The notes beneath the pieces were generated by a model that made no database searches, was not told the DNA's origin, and saw only the letters and a list, made by a program, of their open reading frames with translations. Both the position numbers and the translations under genes were made by a program. DNA of 64,000 nt, taken from positions 62,001 through 126,000 of the forward strand of contig NZ_QZCF01000009.1 of assembly GCF_003591485.1 (NCBI RefSeq), read 5' to 3'. Shown here piece by piece: positions 9,018 to 18,667 of the stretch. This stretch comes from Paenibacillus sp. 1011MAR3C5 (GTDB lineage: Bacteria; Bacillota; Bacilli; Paenibacillales; Paenibacillaceae). Each line of letters begins with the position of its first letter. The stretch's first letter is position 1.

Positions 9018-10607
9018 ATGCGCCTCGATGAGAAGCTGCACGCTGCCTTCGAGCAGCAGCTTGGCAACCATGTATCCGGCACAATTATTAAACGGGGCTG
9101 GAGTTATTATAAGAACGGATATGTCCAGAACGCGAAGGAAACCGCTCACGACACGCTTACCGGAATTGTGCGGGGTACCGATCTATATGCGGTCGTGATG
9201 GATGCGGAGCATTTTGGCTACAGTACGTGCACATGTCCATTTGATGGGTATTGCAAACATATGGTTGCCGTGTATTTTCAATATTGCGCGGAAACCTTCG
9301 GAGACGAGTCGGCTGCGGAGCAGTCTTATTTCCGCTTGCTTGGATTGGTTCCGGCCAGCGAGCTGGCTAACCGGGGGAATTCCGACCAGCCGCAGGAAGA
9401 TACATATAGCCATCCGGGCGAGGATGGAACAGCCATGGAATGGTTTGCCTGGATGGAGGGAGAGTACGGAGAGACATGGAAGAAATGCCGGCACTCTCTC
9501 CATGCGCTTCAGCCTGTCCTCTCCGCACTGAAGGGATTGTCTAAGGACTGGGAGCCGTCTCGCCGGCGACTGCACTGGTCGACTGCCATTCTGTTCGTGC
9601 TGGAGCAGGCAGAGCGAGCCATTAATACCGTAGACAGCTTCAGCCGGTATTATCATGAGATGTCGTTCCTAAGAATGGCAGAGCCATGGATTGAGCATTT
9701 GCATACCCTTGCCGGAGAGCTGGACCCTGCATCGATGAGCGATGCAGAACAAGCGTGGTGCGACGAGCTGATAGGGCGCATGAAAGCGCGGGCACTCGTG
9801 ACGGATCGCCAGCTGTTCGAGTGGGGATATATGTATTTGACCTTCTGCGAGAAGCTATCAGCCGATCTGGCCTGGCATAAGCGGGAGCTGGATTCGTTGC
9901 TGTCGGAGCTGGGCAAGCCATCCGCAGGTGAACGCAACGATTCGTTCCTGTACGCCGCTGTCGGCATGCTGTATTTCTTGAGGGGCGAGGATGAGCAATC
10001 GATTCATTACTTTGCCCAAGGGGCCTTTGAGCGCATTCAGAAGCTGATCTATCCTTGTGTCGCTCAGCGTATGGATGCGGGACAATGGGACTTGGTTGAA
10101 CGCTGGATGAGCTTCCTTAATGAGCGTGTGTACCCGAATCGCAATGCCCGCAACATCGGTCCATTCATGGCGCTGTGCCGCCGGGCGGACGAGAATTGCC
10201 CGGAGCTTCCGGTATGGAACGGCTATATGACGGAGCTGCTTCCCTATTCGTATTCTGAGCTGTCAGAGCATTGGCTGAGCTTGCAGCGGTATGAGGATTG
10301 GGCGGATCTGCAAATGTTCCTTGGCGTGAAAGCCGAGGAGATAGACGCAGCCGCCATGAGGGAGGTTGCGAAGGCGGAGCCGCATGTGCTTCTGCCGCTC
10401 TATCATCAATCCGTAGACAGCGCGATCGCTTCCCGGAACAGGCAAGGCTACCGGCTGGCAGTCAAGCAGCTCAAGAAGCTGGAGAAGCTGTACAAATCGA
10501 TCAAGGAAGCGGCAAAGTGGGACGTCTACCTGACGGAGCTGGTTACGAAAAATCAACGGCTGCGGGCGTTGCAGGAAGAGCTGTGGAAAGGAAAGATTAT
10601 CAAATGA
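9018..10607 (+). CDS. ywqB: SWIM zinc-finger protein (YwqB-like)
   Basis: A 529-residue protein with a SWIM zinc-binding motif: C71 and C73, then C79 and H81 (CxC-x5-CxH, 'CTCPFDGYCKH'). The rest is helical with no other recognised catalytic motif. In Bacillus subtilis, YwqB is a SWIM protein encoded beside the SNF2 helicase YwqA, and the same pairing is seen here with a 4-bp ATGA overlap. The two products probably act together on DNA or nucleoprotein; the function is not established. Nothing in the sequence argues for a membrane location. A TATAAT at 8967-8972 is a possible -10 box but has a poor -35. Confidence 0.88.
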   Translation: MRLDEKLHAAFEQQLGNHVSGTIIKRGWSYYKNGYVQNAKETAHDTLTGIVRGTDLYAVVMDAEHFGYSTCTCPFDGYCKHMVAVYFQYCAETFGDESAAEQSYFRLLGLVPASELANRGNSDQPQEDTYSHPGEDGTAMEWFAWMEGEYGETWKKCRHSLHALQPVLSALKGLSKDWEPSRRRLHWSTAILFVLEQAERAINTVDSFSRYYHEMSFLRMAEPWIEHLHTLAGELDPASMSDAEQAWCDELIGRMKARALVTDRQLFEWGYMYLTFCEKLSADLAWHKRELDSLLSELGKPSAGERNDSFLYAAVGMLYFLRGEDEQSIHYFAQGAFERIQKLIYPCVAQRMDAGQWDLVERWMSFLNERVYPNRNARNIGPFMALCRRADENCPELPVWNGYMTELLPYSYSELSEHWLSLQRYEDWADLQMFLGVKAEEIDAAAMREVAKAEPHVLLPLYHQSVDSAIASRNRQGYRLAVKQLKKLEKLYKSIKEAAKWDVYLTELVTKNQRLRALQEELWKGKIIK

Positions 10608-13483
10608 GAACGCTGACCAGCTCGAGAGAATGGACAATTGACGGTTTGTGGAACGGTGGGCAAGGCGAGTGCGGGATTTTCTTGACGGGTATGGAACGGA
10701 AGGATATACCCGAAGGGAAGCAGAGAACGCTGTTATTCGGGTGGCACAAGGCGTCATGGTACGGGGCCAAGATTGAGGAACACCGCATCGGCGCTCAGCT
10801 GTATTTGAAGCTTTCCCCTCTCTTGGCTATCGATTATTTGTCTGCGCCTGCGCCTGTTCGCTTGCTGCGCATCTCCTGGTCACCGCGAATGACGATTATC
10901 ATGCGTATCGCGAATATGTTAAGAGAAGCGTTGCGGAACGGCTGGTATGAGCCAGACTGGCATAATTGGTCGGAGGAGCACAGAGCATGGTCTGTAGCCA
11001 TACCGGATGAGCGCATGGAGCTCAGAGAGCAATGGGAGCAGTTGCTTCAGCAAGCAGCCGGGTTCGGAGATACCGAGATTCATCGATGGCTTGGCGAAGC
11101 GCTGGAAGAAATCATAGAAGGCGATCAGGAAGCCGGTGCGCTCTGGCGCTCCATTGCAGCAACTGCGGGCGAAGGCGTCTTGAGACGGAAGGGAGCCGAC
11201 GAATCAGAATGGCTTGTTGCGATCGGCTTCCAGAAGGATATGCTTCCATTCCGCGTGGCGCTTCAACTGGCTGAACCCGCGGAAGGGAGAAGCTGGCGCT
11301 TGCGGCCCGCTCTGCAGAATCGCGATGGCGGAGAGTGGCTGCCGCTTGAATCGGATGCCCCGGGCAATCAGACAGCTCCTGATCTGCCGGAAGAGTGGGA
11401 GCCTTACCTGGCGACGAAGTTGGAGAAGGAAGAAATGAAATGGGCGGGCATATTGGCTCATCTGGAGGAGAAAAGCGGAGAGATCAGGAAGACGCTCGCC
11501 GAACAAGAGGCATGGACATTCCTGGAGCACGACAGCATTGCGCTGCTGGAAGCGGGCATTCCTGTCCTTCTGCCTGCATGGTGGGAGGCGGTACGCTCCA
11601 GAAAGCTCAGACTGAAGGCGAAGATGAAGTCTTCTGTCGGCTCTTCTGCACAATCACTGTTCGGACTGGACCAGATCGTACAGTTTGACTGGAAGCTGGC
11701 GCTTGGCGATGTTCAATTGTCGGAAGGCGAATTTCTCCGTATGGCGGAAGAGAATAGGCGGCTATTCCAGGTGGGCAATGAATGGGTCCATCTAGACCCG
11801 CAAGATGTCGCAGAAATCCGCCAGTGGATGAAGCGCGTCGGCAAGCGTAAAGGATTGACGTTCCGCGATGTGCTGGAGATGCATTTGCGCGGAGGCGCTG
11901 ACCTGGATATCGGTTCTGAGGAATCTCATGACCTGAAGACAGAGGTGGAGCTGAACGAGCACTTGGCAGTATGGCTGGAGCAGCTTCAGCATGTGAATAA
12001 GCTGCCGGCAGCTGATCCTCCGTCCTGGTTCAGAGGCGAGCTTCGCCCGTATCAGCAGCAAGGTGTATCGTGGCTGCTGTTTCTGCGCAAATTCGGCTTT
12101 GGCGGCATATTGGCAGACGATATGGGTCTTGGCAAGACGATTCAGTTCATGGCGTATTTGGCGATGGTGAAGGAGCATGAGGACGGGGCGAACGGTCCGT
12201 CGCTGCTCATCTGCCCTACCTCCGTGATAGGCAACTGGGAGAAGGAAATTGCCCGGTTCGCTCCCAGTCTGCGAATGGTGCTCCATTACGGGAGCAAGCG
12301 TCCTAAGGGCGAGGAGTTAGTGGAGTCCGTGAGCGAAGCGGATCTCGTCATAACTTCCTATTCGCTGGCGCAGCTGGACGAGGAAGAGCTGGCGCGCGTG
12401 CATTGGAACGCATTATGCCTGGATGAAGCACAGAACATCAAAAATGTGTACACGAAGCAATCGGGGGCGATCAGAAGGCTGGAGTCCCGTCACCGGATCG
12501 CGCTGACAGGCACTCCGATGGAGAACCGGCTGACCGAGCTCTGGTCGATCTACGATTTCGTCAACCCGGGGTATCTGGGCAGCTTGCATGACTTCCGCAG
12601 AGCGGTTGTCGCGCCTATCGAGCGTTCCAGAGACAAGGAAATGATCGAAGGCTTACAGAGATGGGTGAAGCCGTTCATGCTCCGGCGCGTCAAAAAAGAT
12701 CCGCTTATTCAGCTGTCTCTGCCGGATAAGATTGAATCGAAGAGCTATATGACGCTGACGACCGAACAAGGCACGCTGTATGAGAATATCGTATCCGATC
12801 TGATGGAGAAGCTGGATAAGCTGGATGCGATGCAGCGCCGCGGTCTGATATTATCCAGCCTGACCAAGCTGAAGCAGCTATGCGATCATCCTTCGCTTCT
12901 GCTTAAGGAGACGGGCGGCTCGGCTTGGGAGATCGAGCGTTCGGGCAAGATGGCCCGCTTGCTGGAGATGTGCGAGGAGATCGCGGCTGAAGGCGAGCGC
13001 TGCCTTATTTTCACCCAATACGTCGAGATGGGCGAGCGCATCAAGAGCATGCTGGAGGAAGGGCTGGGCGTTCCCGTTCCATATCTGCACGGGGGCGTTC
13101 CGAAAGCGAAGCGTGATGAAATGATCACCGAATTCCAATCGGAAGACGAGCCGCGCTGCGCATTTGTACTGTCTCTGAAAGCCGGCGGGACAGGGCTGAA
13201 TTTGACGGCGGCCAATCATGTATTCCATTTCGACCGCTGGTGGAATCCCGCAGTGGAGAATCAGGCGACGGACCGTGCGTTCCGTATCGGGCAGACCAAG
13301 CAGGTTCAGGTTCATAAATTCATTACGCTCGGTACGCTGGAAGAGAAGATTGACGAGATGATTGATAGCAAGCAGTCGCTGAGCGAACAGGTCGTAAGCG
13401 GTTCGGAGAACTGGATTACCGAGCTTAGCACCGATGAGCTGAGAGAGCTGTTCGCGCTTCGCGAGGGCTGGCTGAAAGGGTGA
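10604..13483 (+). CDS. ywqA: SNF2-family DEAD/DEAH-box helicase (YwqA-like)
   Basis: A 959-residue SNF2 ATPase. An N-terminal SNF2-associated region precedes the motor: Walker A 'DDMGLGKTIQF' near residue 508, DEAQ box 'LCLDEAQNIKN' near 607, motif III 'ALTGTPMEN', and the C-terminal lobe with 'LIFTQYVEMGERIKSML' near 803 and 'RAFRIGQTKQVQVHKFI' near 891. The frame is open for another 102 codons upstream, but that part lies inside ywqB. The ATG at 10604 overlaps the ywqB stop as ATGA and gives the usual family N-terminus, so it is chosen. It is likely a double-stranded-DNA translocase that remodels protein-DNA complexes, cytoplasmic, and coupled with the SWIM protein. Confidence 0.96.
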   Translation: MRTLTSSREWTIDGLWNGGQGECGIFLTGMERKDIPEGKQRTLLFGWHKASWYGAKIEEHRIGAQLYLKLSPLLAIDYLSAPAPVRLLRISWSPRMTIIMRIANMLREALRNGWYEPDWHNWSEEHRAWSVAIPDERMELREQWEQLLQQAAGFGDTEIHRWLGEALEEIIEGDQEAGALWRSIAATAGEGVLRRKGADESEWLVAIGFQKDMLPFRVALQLAEPAEGRSWRLRPALQNRDGGEWLPLESDAPGNQTAPDLPEEWEPYLATKLEKEEMKWAGILAHLEEKSGEIRKTLAEQEAWTFLEHDSIALLEAGIPVLLPAWWEAVRSRKLRLKAKMKSSVGSSAQSLFGLDQIVQFDWKLALGDVQLSEGEFLRMAEENRRLFQVGNEWVHLDPQDVAEIRQWMKRVGKRKGLTFRDVLEMHLRGGADLDIGSEESHDLKTEVELNEHLAVWLEQLQHVNKLPAADPPSWFRGELRPYQQQGVSWLLFLRKFGFGGILADDMGLGKTIQFMAYLAMVKEHEDGANGPSLLICPTSVIGNWEKEIARFAPSLRMVLHYGSKRPKGEELVESVSEADLVITSYSLAQLDEEELARVHWNALCLDEAQNIKNVYTKQSGAIRRLESRHRIALTGTPMENRLTELWSIYDFVNPGYLGSLHDFRRAVVAPIERSRDKEMIEGLQRWVKPFMLRRVKKDPLIQLSLPDKIESKSYMTLTTEQGTLYENIVSDLMEKLDKLDAMQRRGLILSSLTKLKQLCDHPSLLLKETGGSAWEIERSGKMARLLEMCEEIAAEGERCLIFTQYVEMGERIKSMLEEGLGVPVPYLHGGVPKAKRDEMITEFQSEDEPRCAFVLSLKAGGTGLNLTAANHVFHFDRWWNPAVENQATDRAFRIGQTKQVQVHKFITLGTLEEKIDEMIDSKQSLSEQVVSGSENWITELSTDELRELFALREGWLKG

Positions 13484-13492
13484 TAGCGTCTA

Positions 13493-13684
13493 ATGGCAGG
13501 AGAGGGATTGCAGGATAGAATCAATCGTCTTAATCTGGAGGGCAAGCGGGAGGGTCAGGCTGATCCGGCCGGGAGTCAAGAGGAATCAGAGCAGCTTGCC
13601 GACCCTGGACCCGTCCATGCGAGCGAGCATTGGCAGGCTTTCTATGCCCGGGTGAGAGAGATCACGGAAGGACTTCGTCGGTAA
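13493..13684 (+). CDS. Small conserved-looking protein after the SNF2 helicase
   Basis: A 63-residue, charged, glutamate-rich open frame that starts 9 bp after the helicase stop; AAAGGGTGA lies just before the ATG. Its C-terminal part 'HWQAFYARVREITEGLRR' looks like an amphipathic helix. No membrane segment, cysteine motif or known domain is seen. Tight spacing and good codon use suggest a real third gene of the operon, but no function can be given. It ends 116 bp before the next gene; that gap holds a TATAAT (13747-13752) that may serve the downstream operon. Confidence 0.55.
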   Translation: MAGEGLQDRINRLNLEGKREGQADPAGSQEESEQLADPGPVHASEHWQAFYARVREITEGLRR

Positions 13685-13800
13685 CAATAGAATTATATCC
13701 CTTATTGTCGTTTTTTTTAGCCTCGTTCCTGCTTTGCGAGTAAGGCTATAATAGAAGTACGATCGGGGAACATGTATCTCTGCGAGGAGGATTTCCTACG

Positions 13801-15165
13801 TTGAAGAAAAGCTATATTCTAATTGCTGTTCTTCTTGCATTCATGACGAACGCCGCTGCTTGCGGCGTGAGCGAGCCCAAGGATTCCCATGATCAGGAAG
13901 ACACTTACCGAGAAGTGACGCTGTCGCTGCGGCATACGCAGATTAAGGAAACGAGCAAGACGCGCCTCAGATTGCTGGAGGATGTCGTCGCCAAGACGAT
14001 GGCCGAGAATAAAGGCGTTACCTTCAAGATGGAAGGCATTGAGGAAATCGTCAACCGCGATACGAAGCTGAAGCAGGAGATGGCTGCCGGCAACCCGCCC
14101 GATATCTTCGAGGTATTCGGCGGCGCTGATCTGAAGCTATATGTCAAGGCGAACCGGATGCTGGATTTGACGCCGATTCTGGAGGAGCTCGATTTGATGG
14201 ACAAGTTCCAGAGCCTCGATGAATTCAAGATAGACGGAAGGGTATACGGCGTCCCCTATGGCGGCTATAGCGAAGGGCTGTTCTATAATAAAAAAATATT
14301 CAGCAGCCTGAATCTTGGCATCCCGAAGACATGGGATGAGCTGATGGAGACGGCGGAGAAGATTAAGAAAGCAGGCTATGTGCCATTCGGTCTGGCAGCC
14401 AAGGACGCCTGGATGACAGGCATGATGTGGAATACCATCATGGAGAGATACGTCGGTATCGACGCGTTTAATAAGCTGGTTACCGGCGAGACCAAATGGA
14501 CGGACCCGCAGTTCGTCAAAGGCTTCGAGGCCTATGCTGAAATCGTGAACAAGGACTACTTCACACGAGGTGCGCTCGGGCTTCTGACGCCGGCGCAAGG
14601 CTCCCAACTGCTGCGGGGCCAAGCGGCCATGGTCTTCACGGGCACTTGGGATGCCGTTCAGTTCACGAGCCAGGACGCCGGAGGGCTGCAGGGGCAGCTC
14701 GGCTTCTTCTCATTCCCTGAAATTCCGGGCGGACTGGGCGACCAGCATTCCATTAACGCGTCCTATTCGAATGGATTTGGGTTCTCGTCGACGCTGTCAA
14801 AGGACCAGATGGAGATTGTCAAAAAATTCATCGCCAACTTTTTCAACGAAGAGGTGCAGAAACGGGCATTGAAGGAAGACAAGCTGCTGCCCTCCATGAA
14901 ATTATCCGACCTCTCTGGTATCGATCCACTTATGAACGAGGTGCTGACGGTTATGAACAACGCCTCCAGCTCGTGGCCGGCGTTCGACGCGATCGTACAG
15001 CCTGTTGTAACTGCCGAAATCGGCGTTCGGCTTCAGGAGCTGCTTGGCGGGCTTAGCACCCCTGAGGAAGTGGCCGCTAATATTCAAGCCGCCCAAGAGA
15101 AGGCGAATGCCGCGCAAGTGAAGTCGGCCGGACTCGGCACTCCCCCGGCGTGGGAAAGCAAATAG
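13801..15165 (+). CDS. Sugar ABC transporter substrate-binding lipoprotein
   Basis: A 454-residue family-1 solute-binding protein. The start is a TTG preceded by GGAGG. The N-terminus has a lipoprotein signal with the lipobox ending 'AAAC' (cysteine near residue 21), so the mature protein is lipid-anchored outside the membrane. Typical features include 'MAAGNPPDIFEVFGGADLKLYVK', 'DGRVYGVPYGGYSEGLFYNKK' and 'LLRGQAAMVFTGTW'. No permease or ATPase gene is adjacent. Instead it is followed after 14 bp by a YesM kinase, a YesN regulator and a NagZ-type hexosaminidase. The protein may feed substrate information to the kinase or serve permeases encoded elsewhere. An amino-sugar or muropeptide ligand is suggested only by the NagZ neighbour. 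Confidence 0.93.
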   Translation: MKKSYILIAVLLAFMTNAAACGVSEPKDSHDQEDTYREVTLSLRHTQIKETSKTRLRLLEDVVAKTMAENKGVTFKMEGIEEIVNRDTKLKQEMAAGNPPDIFEVFGGADLKLYVKANRMLDLTPILEELDLMDKFQSLDEFKIDGRVYGVPYGGYSEGLFYNKKIFSSLNLGIPKTWDELMETAEKIKKAGYVPFGLAAKDAWMTGMMWNTIMERYVGIDAFNKLVTGETKWTDPQFVKGFEAYAEIVNKDYFTRGALGLLTPAQGSQLLRGQAAMVFTGTWDAVQFTSQDAGGLQGQLGFFSFPEIPGGLGDQHSINASYSNGFGFSSTLSKDQMEIVKKFIANFFNEEVQKRALKEDKLLPSMKLSDLSGIDPLMNEVLTVMNNASSSWPAFDAIVQPVVTAEIGVRLQELLGGLSTPEEVAANIQAAQEKANAAQVKSAGLGTPPAWESK

Positions 15166-15179
15166 GGGGCAAAGCTTAC

Positions 15180-16991
15180 ATGAATCTTAGACCAAAGCTG
15201 ATGCTTGCCTTTATATCGCTCATCATTATTCCGATGATCGGTCTTGGCATCTTCTCTTTCATGAATTCGGAATCGCTGCTGGAGAAGAAATACAGCGAGC
15301 AATCCGAGATAACCCTGAAGGCGATCGGGGGCAATATATCGTACTTCTTCCGGGAGCTGGATCAGCTCTCCCACGGCAACGTAATCAGCTCCGAAGTGCA
15401 GGATCCTCTGAGGCTGAGCGAGCTTCCGATGGATGATCCCAGCACGCTCATCCGATTCACTCAGGCAGAGAAGGAGATGAGCCGGATTCTGTTCCAGCAT
15501 CCGGCCGTCAGCTACGTCGTGCTTTATGCTAAGAACGGCATGATGTTCCGCTCCTACCGCAATGACCCTATGACGTTCAAGCCGATTTCGTTCAGCGAGC
15601 TGCAGCGGCATTCGCTCTACGACGACGTAATTCGGCTAGGGGGCAAGCCGCTTTGGATCGGTCCGCATGAGCAGCGCGACTTGACCGGGGTCAATCCTCC
15701 GCTCTTCACGATGATGAGAGTGGTCAAGGATCTGGAATCGTTCAACGACCTGGGCATCATGGTTACGCAGTTCAAGACGGAGGAAGTCATCAGCATGCTG
15801 AAGGCCTTCCAGAATCCGGATGCCGATTCGCCCGGAGCCCGCTACTTCATTCTGAATAGCCGGGGACTTGTGATGCTGGACAGCAATAATCGTTATGACG
15901 GGCACAGCATCGACAATTATACGAACTCTATGCCGCAGCTGACCGAAACGTACGAGAGCTCACGGATGAAGTTCGACGGCGTAGACAGTCTGGTGTCCTC
16001 CTATCAGCTTGATCGGAACGGGTGGGTGCTGCTATCGGTTCAGCCATGGAATTCTCTAACGAATGAGAATGTCCGGTTCATGCAGTGGATCGGCATGATT
16101 ACTGTGATTGGGCTGCTCTCGGCGGTATTGTTCAACGTCTTCTTCGTGAACCGGGTCGCCAAATCGATTATTAAAGTTGTCCGCAAAATGAGACTCGTCG
16201 AGCAAGGCCTGCTCGATATCCGCGTTACCGCACAAGGCAAGGACGAAACAGTGCTGCTGGCTAACAGCTTCAACAGCATGGTAGAGCGAATCGGAGATTT
16301 GCTCAGTGAGGTTAGAAGGGAACAGGAGCGCAAGCAGCATGCGGAGATGATGCTGATGCAAGCGCAGATCAAGCCGCATTTTCTATTCAATACACTGGAA
16401 TCAATCAATGCGCTGGCCGCGCAGAACGAAGGCGCCAAAATCATGCTGATGGTCCGGCGGCTGAGCAATCTCCTTCGGACGAGCATGCATCATACGGAGG
16501 AAATCGGCATCAAGCAAGAGGTGGAGCATGTCCGCAGTTATCTAGAAATTCAGAAATACCGCTTCGAGGAGCTATTCTCTTATGAGCTTAATGTGCCGGA
16601 GGAAGCCTTCGAATATACTATCTTGAAGCTGACGCTGCAGCCGCTGGTCGAGAATAGTATCCAGCATGGATTCGATGGATATGAAGATGGGCAGGGACTA
16701 ATTACGATTGCTGTGACGGTGGAACCGCAGCATCTGATCATTATGGTCAGCGACAACGGCATCGGCATGAATCATGAGGTTCTCTACAAGCTGTCCGACG
16801 GCTACAGTCCTTCCCGCAAGTCGCATGACGAAGCGGAGATGGGCGAACGCAGAGGACTCGGCATCCGCAATGTTGCGGATCGCCTACGCATTCATTACGG
16901 CGCCGGTTTTGGCATGATGATATGCAGCTCTGAAGGCTACGGTACGACGATCCGGTGCATCATTCCGAAGAGCAGAGGTGAGGGACTATGA
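15180..16991 (+). CDS. YesM-type sensor histidine kinase
   Basis: A 603-residue membrane kinase: TM1 near residues 6-26, extracellular sensor domain to about 295, TM2 ('WIGMITVIGLLSAVLFNVFF'), HAMP, His_kinase helix with 'QIKPHFLFNTLESINAL', and HATPase with 'LQPLVENSIQHGF', 'DNGIGMN' and 'RGLGIRNVADRL'. ATG 15180 follows AGGGGG (15164-15169). A GTG at 15150 lies inside the preceding gene and is rejected. Its stop overlaps the start of the next gene as ATGA, so kinase and regulator are translationally coupled. Probable role: sensing a sugar or the loaded binding protein encoded just upstream. Confidence 0.94.
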   Translation: MNLRPKLMLAFISLIIIPMIGLGIFSFMNSESLLEKKYSEQSEITLKAIGGNISYFFRELDQLSHGNVISSEVQDPLRLSELPMDDPSTLIRFTQAEKEMSRILFQHPAVSYVVLYAKNGMMFRSYRNDPMTFKPISFSELQRHSLYDDVIRLGGKPLWIGPHEQRDLTGVNPPLFTMMRVVKDLESFNDLGIMVTQFKTEEVISMLKAFQNPDADSPGARYFILNSRGLVMLDSNNRYDGHSIDNYTNSMPQLTETYESSRMKFDGVDSLVSSYQLDRNGWVLLSVQPWNSLTNENVRFMQWIGMITVIGLLSAVLFNVFFVNRVAKSIIKVVRKMRLVEQGLLDIRVTAQGKDETVLLANSFNSMVERIGDLLSEVRREQERKQHAEMMLMQAQIKPHFLFNTLESINALAAQNEGAKIMLMVRRLSNLLRTSMHHTEEIGIKQEVEHVRSYLEIQKYRFEELFSYELNVPEEAFEYTILKLTLQPLVENSIQHGFDGYEDGQGLITIAVTVEPQHLIIMVSDNGIGMNHEVLYKLSDGYSPSRKSHDEAEMGERRGLGIRNVADRLRIHYGAGFGMMICSSEGYGTTIRCIIPKSRGEGL

Positions 16992-18634
16992 TAGGCAAAG
17001 TGCTCCTAGTCGATGACGAAGCGCATATTACGAGAAATTTGGAGAAAGTCATACCATGGGAGATGCTTGGTCTGACCGTGGCGGGCGTAGCGAAGAACGG
17101 TGTAGAGGCTCTGCAGCTGATGGAGCAGGAGTCGATTAATCTGCTTCTGTGCGACATTCGGATGCCCGTCATGGACGGCCTGGAGCTTGTGCGGCAAATC
17201 CGGGAGCGCGAGATCCCATGCGATATTATTATGCTGTCCGGATACCAGGACTTCGCTTATACGCGTGCCGCAATCCAGTACGGCGTCAATGATTACGTGC
17301 TGAAGCCGATTCCGTATGATGAATTGACGGGCGTGATTGCGCGCGTCATGTCTAATCAACGCAATAAGCAAAAGCAGCTTTTTGAGGAGCAGCAGAAGAT
17401 CGGCCGCATGATAGACCTTGCCAGCGAGAAGATTTTATATGATATTATAATGGACTATACCGACTTCTCAGGAAGTCACTGGCTATTCTCCGGCGATGAG
17501 CAGCAGCTGAGATTGCAGCAATTTGTGATGATTGTGCTCGACCTGGATGTCAGCTCCGAGAAAACGAAGGACTGGCGCGACTGGTCGGATAAGGAACGCA
17601 AGCTGTGGAACTTTGCGGTGTGCAATGTTCTGCGGGAGAAGCTGCAGAGCAATGGGCTTCATCATGCCGTCATTCAGACGAGAGACGGCGAATGGTGCGT
17701 GCTGATTGAGACCGATAAGGCGATGGTATTCGATGTGGCGGTTATTCGCGTATGGGCGGAGATGCTGCTCACTGCGGTTCGCAATCATATCAAGCTGTCG
17801 CTTAACGCAGGCATCTACCGTCAGTTCGTCCGGGTAGAGGAGCTGTCGGACGCCTTCAAGCTCGTACAGATGGGGATGCAGCTTACGCCTGCTACCAATT
17901 CGATCACGTATTACCCGTTAGAGCAGGAACGCTCCGCAGGGGCAGATCAGGCGTTCTGGGTGACGGCCGAGAAGCTGATCAGCGCCGTAAAGCGGGGCGA
18001 CGTCGCGTCCGTCGGCGCCGAAGCGGAGAACATCTCCCAGCAGCTTCAGCTCTTGAATGAGAGCAACAGCTCCAGAGTCAAGCCGCTGCTTCATTTTTTT
18101 GTCCTTCATTTGATGAGGGAAATGAAAGAGATGGCAGTCTTCACCCGCGAGCAGGAGGAGCTGCTCTGGCGCAGGCTGGATCTTCGGTTCGGGATTAAGG
18201 ATCTGCTTACCTTTATCCAGCAGGTAACAAGCGCGGTGTCTGAGCGCTCTATGGATAAGAAGAAGCAATCCGAAAACTCCATGTCGGAAGCCAAAATCTT
18301 TCTGGATCGAAACCTGTACCGGGATATTAGCGTAGAAGAAGCCGCTACCCATGTTGGTCTAAGTACGTCTTACTTTAGTCTGCTGTTCAAGCAGACCTAC
18401 GGGGAGACTTTCATTGAATATGTGACCAGACAACGTATGGAGCGCGCCAAGAGTTTGCTTGCCGAATCTCAGAAGAGCGTCGCGCAAATTGCGAAAGAGG
18501 TCGGCTATGCGGAGCGCCGGTACTTCACCAAAGTGTTCATGAAGTATACGGGAGACAATCCGACCGACTACCGGAGCAAATTTCAGTCGCAGGGGAAGGA
18601 TTTCGAGGCGGAAGCTGAGGAAGAAAGCAGTTAA
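16988..18634 (+). CDS. YesN-type response regulator with AraC DNA-binding domain
   Basis: A 548-residue regulator paired with the YesM kinase upstream. The receiver has D9/D10, phospho-acceptor D56 in 'LLCDIRMP' and K106 in 'VLKP'. C-terminal AraC helix-turn-helix motifs are at about 440-535 ('VEEAATHVGLSTSYFSLLFKQ' then 'VAQIAKEVGYAERRYFTKVF'). It ends in an acidic tail. It likely activates the surrounding operon, including the hexosaminidase 33 bp downstream. Confidence 0.94.
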   Translation: MIGKVLLVDDEAHITRNLEKVIPWEMLGLTVAGVAKNGVEALQLMEQESINLLLCDIRMPVMDGLELVRQIREREIPCDIIMLSGYQDFAYTRAAIQYGVNDYVLKPIPYDELTGVIARVMSNQRNKQKQLFEEQQKIGRMIDLASEKILYDIIMDYTDFSGSHWLFSGDEQQLRLQQFVMIVLDLDVSSEKTKDWRDWSDKERKLWNFAVCNVLREKLQSNGLHHAVIQTRDGEWCVLIETDKAMVFDVAVIRVWAEMLLTAVRNHIKLSLNAGIYRQFVRVEELSDAFKLVQMGMQLTPATNSITYYPLEQERSAGADQAFWVTAEKLISAVKRGDVASVGAEAENISQQLQLLNESNSSRVKPLLHFFVLHLMREMKEMAVFTREQEELLWRRLDLRFGIKDLLTFIQQVTSAVSERSMDKKKQSENSMSEAKIFLDRNLYRDISVEEAATHVGLSTSYFSLLFKQTYGETFIEYVTRQRMERAKSLLAESQKSVAQIAKEVGYAERRYFTKVFMKYTGDNPTDYRSKFQSQGKDFEAEAEEESS

Positions 18635-18667
18635 AAAACGGATGGAACTTGTAGGAGGATGAATGGA

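Noticed and set aside
10298..10603. Long N-terminal extension of the SNF2 helicase frame
   Set aside because: It lies wholly inside ywqB in another frame; the ATGA overlap at 10604 gives the normal start.
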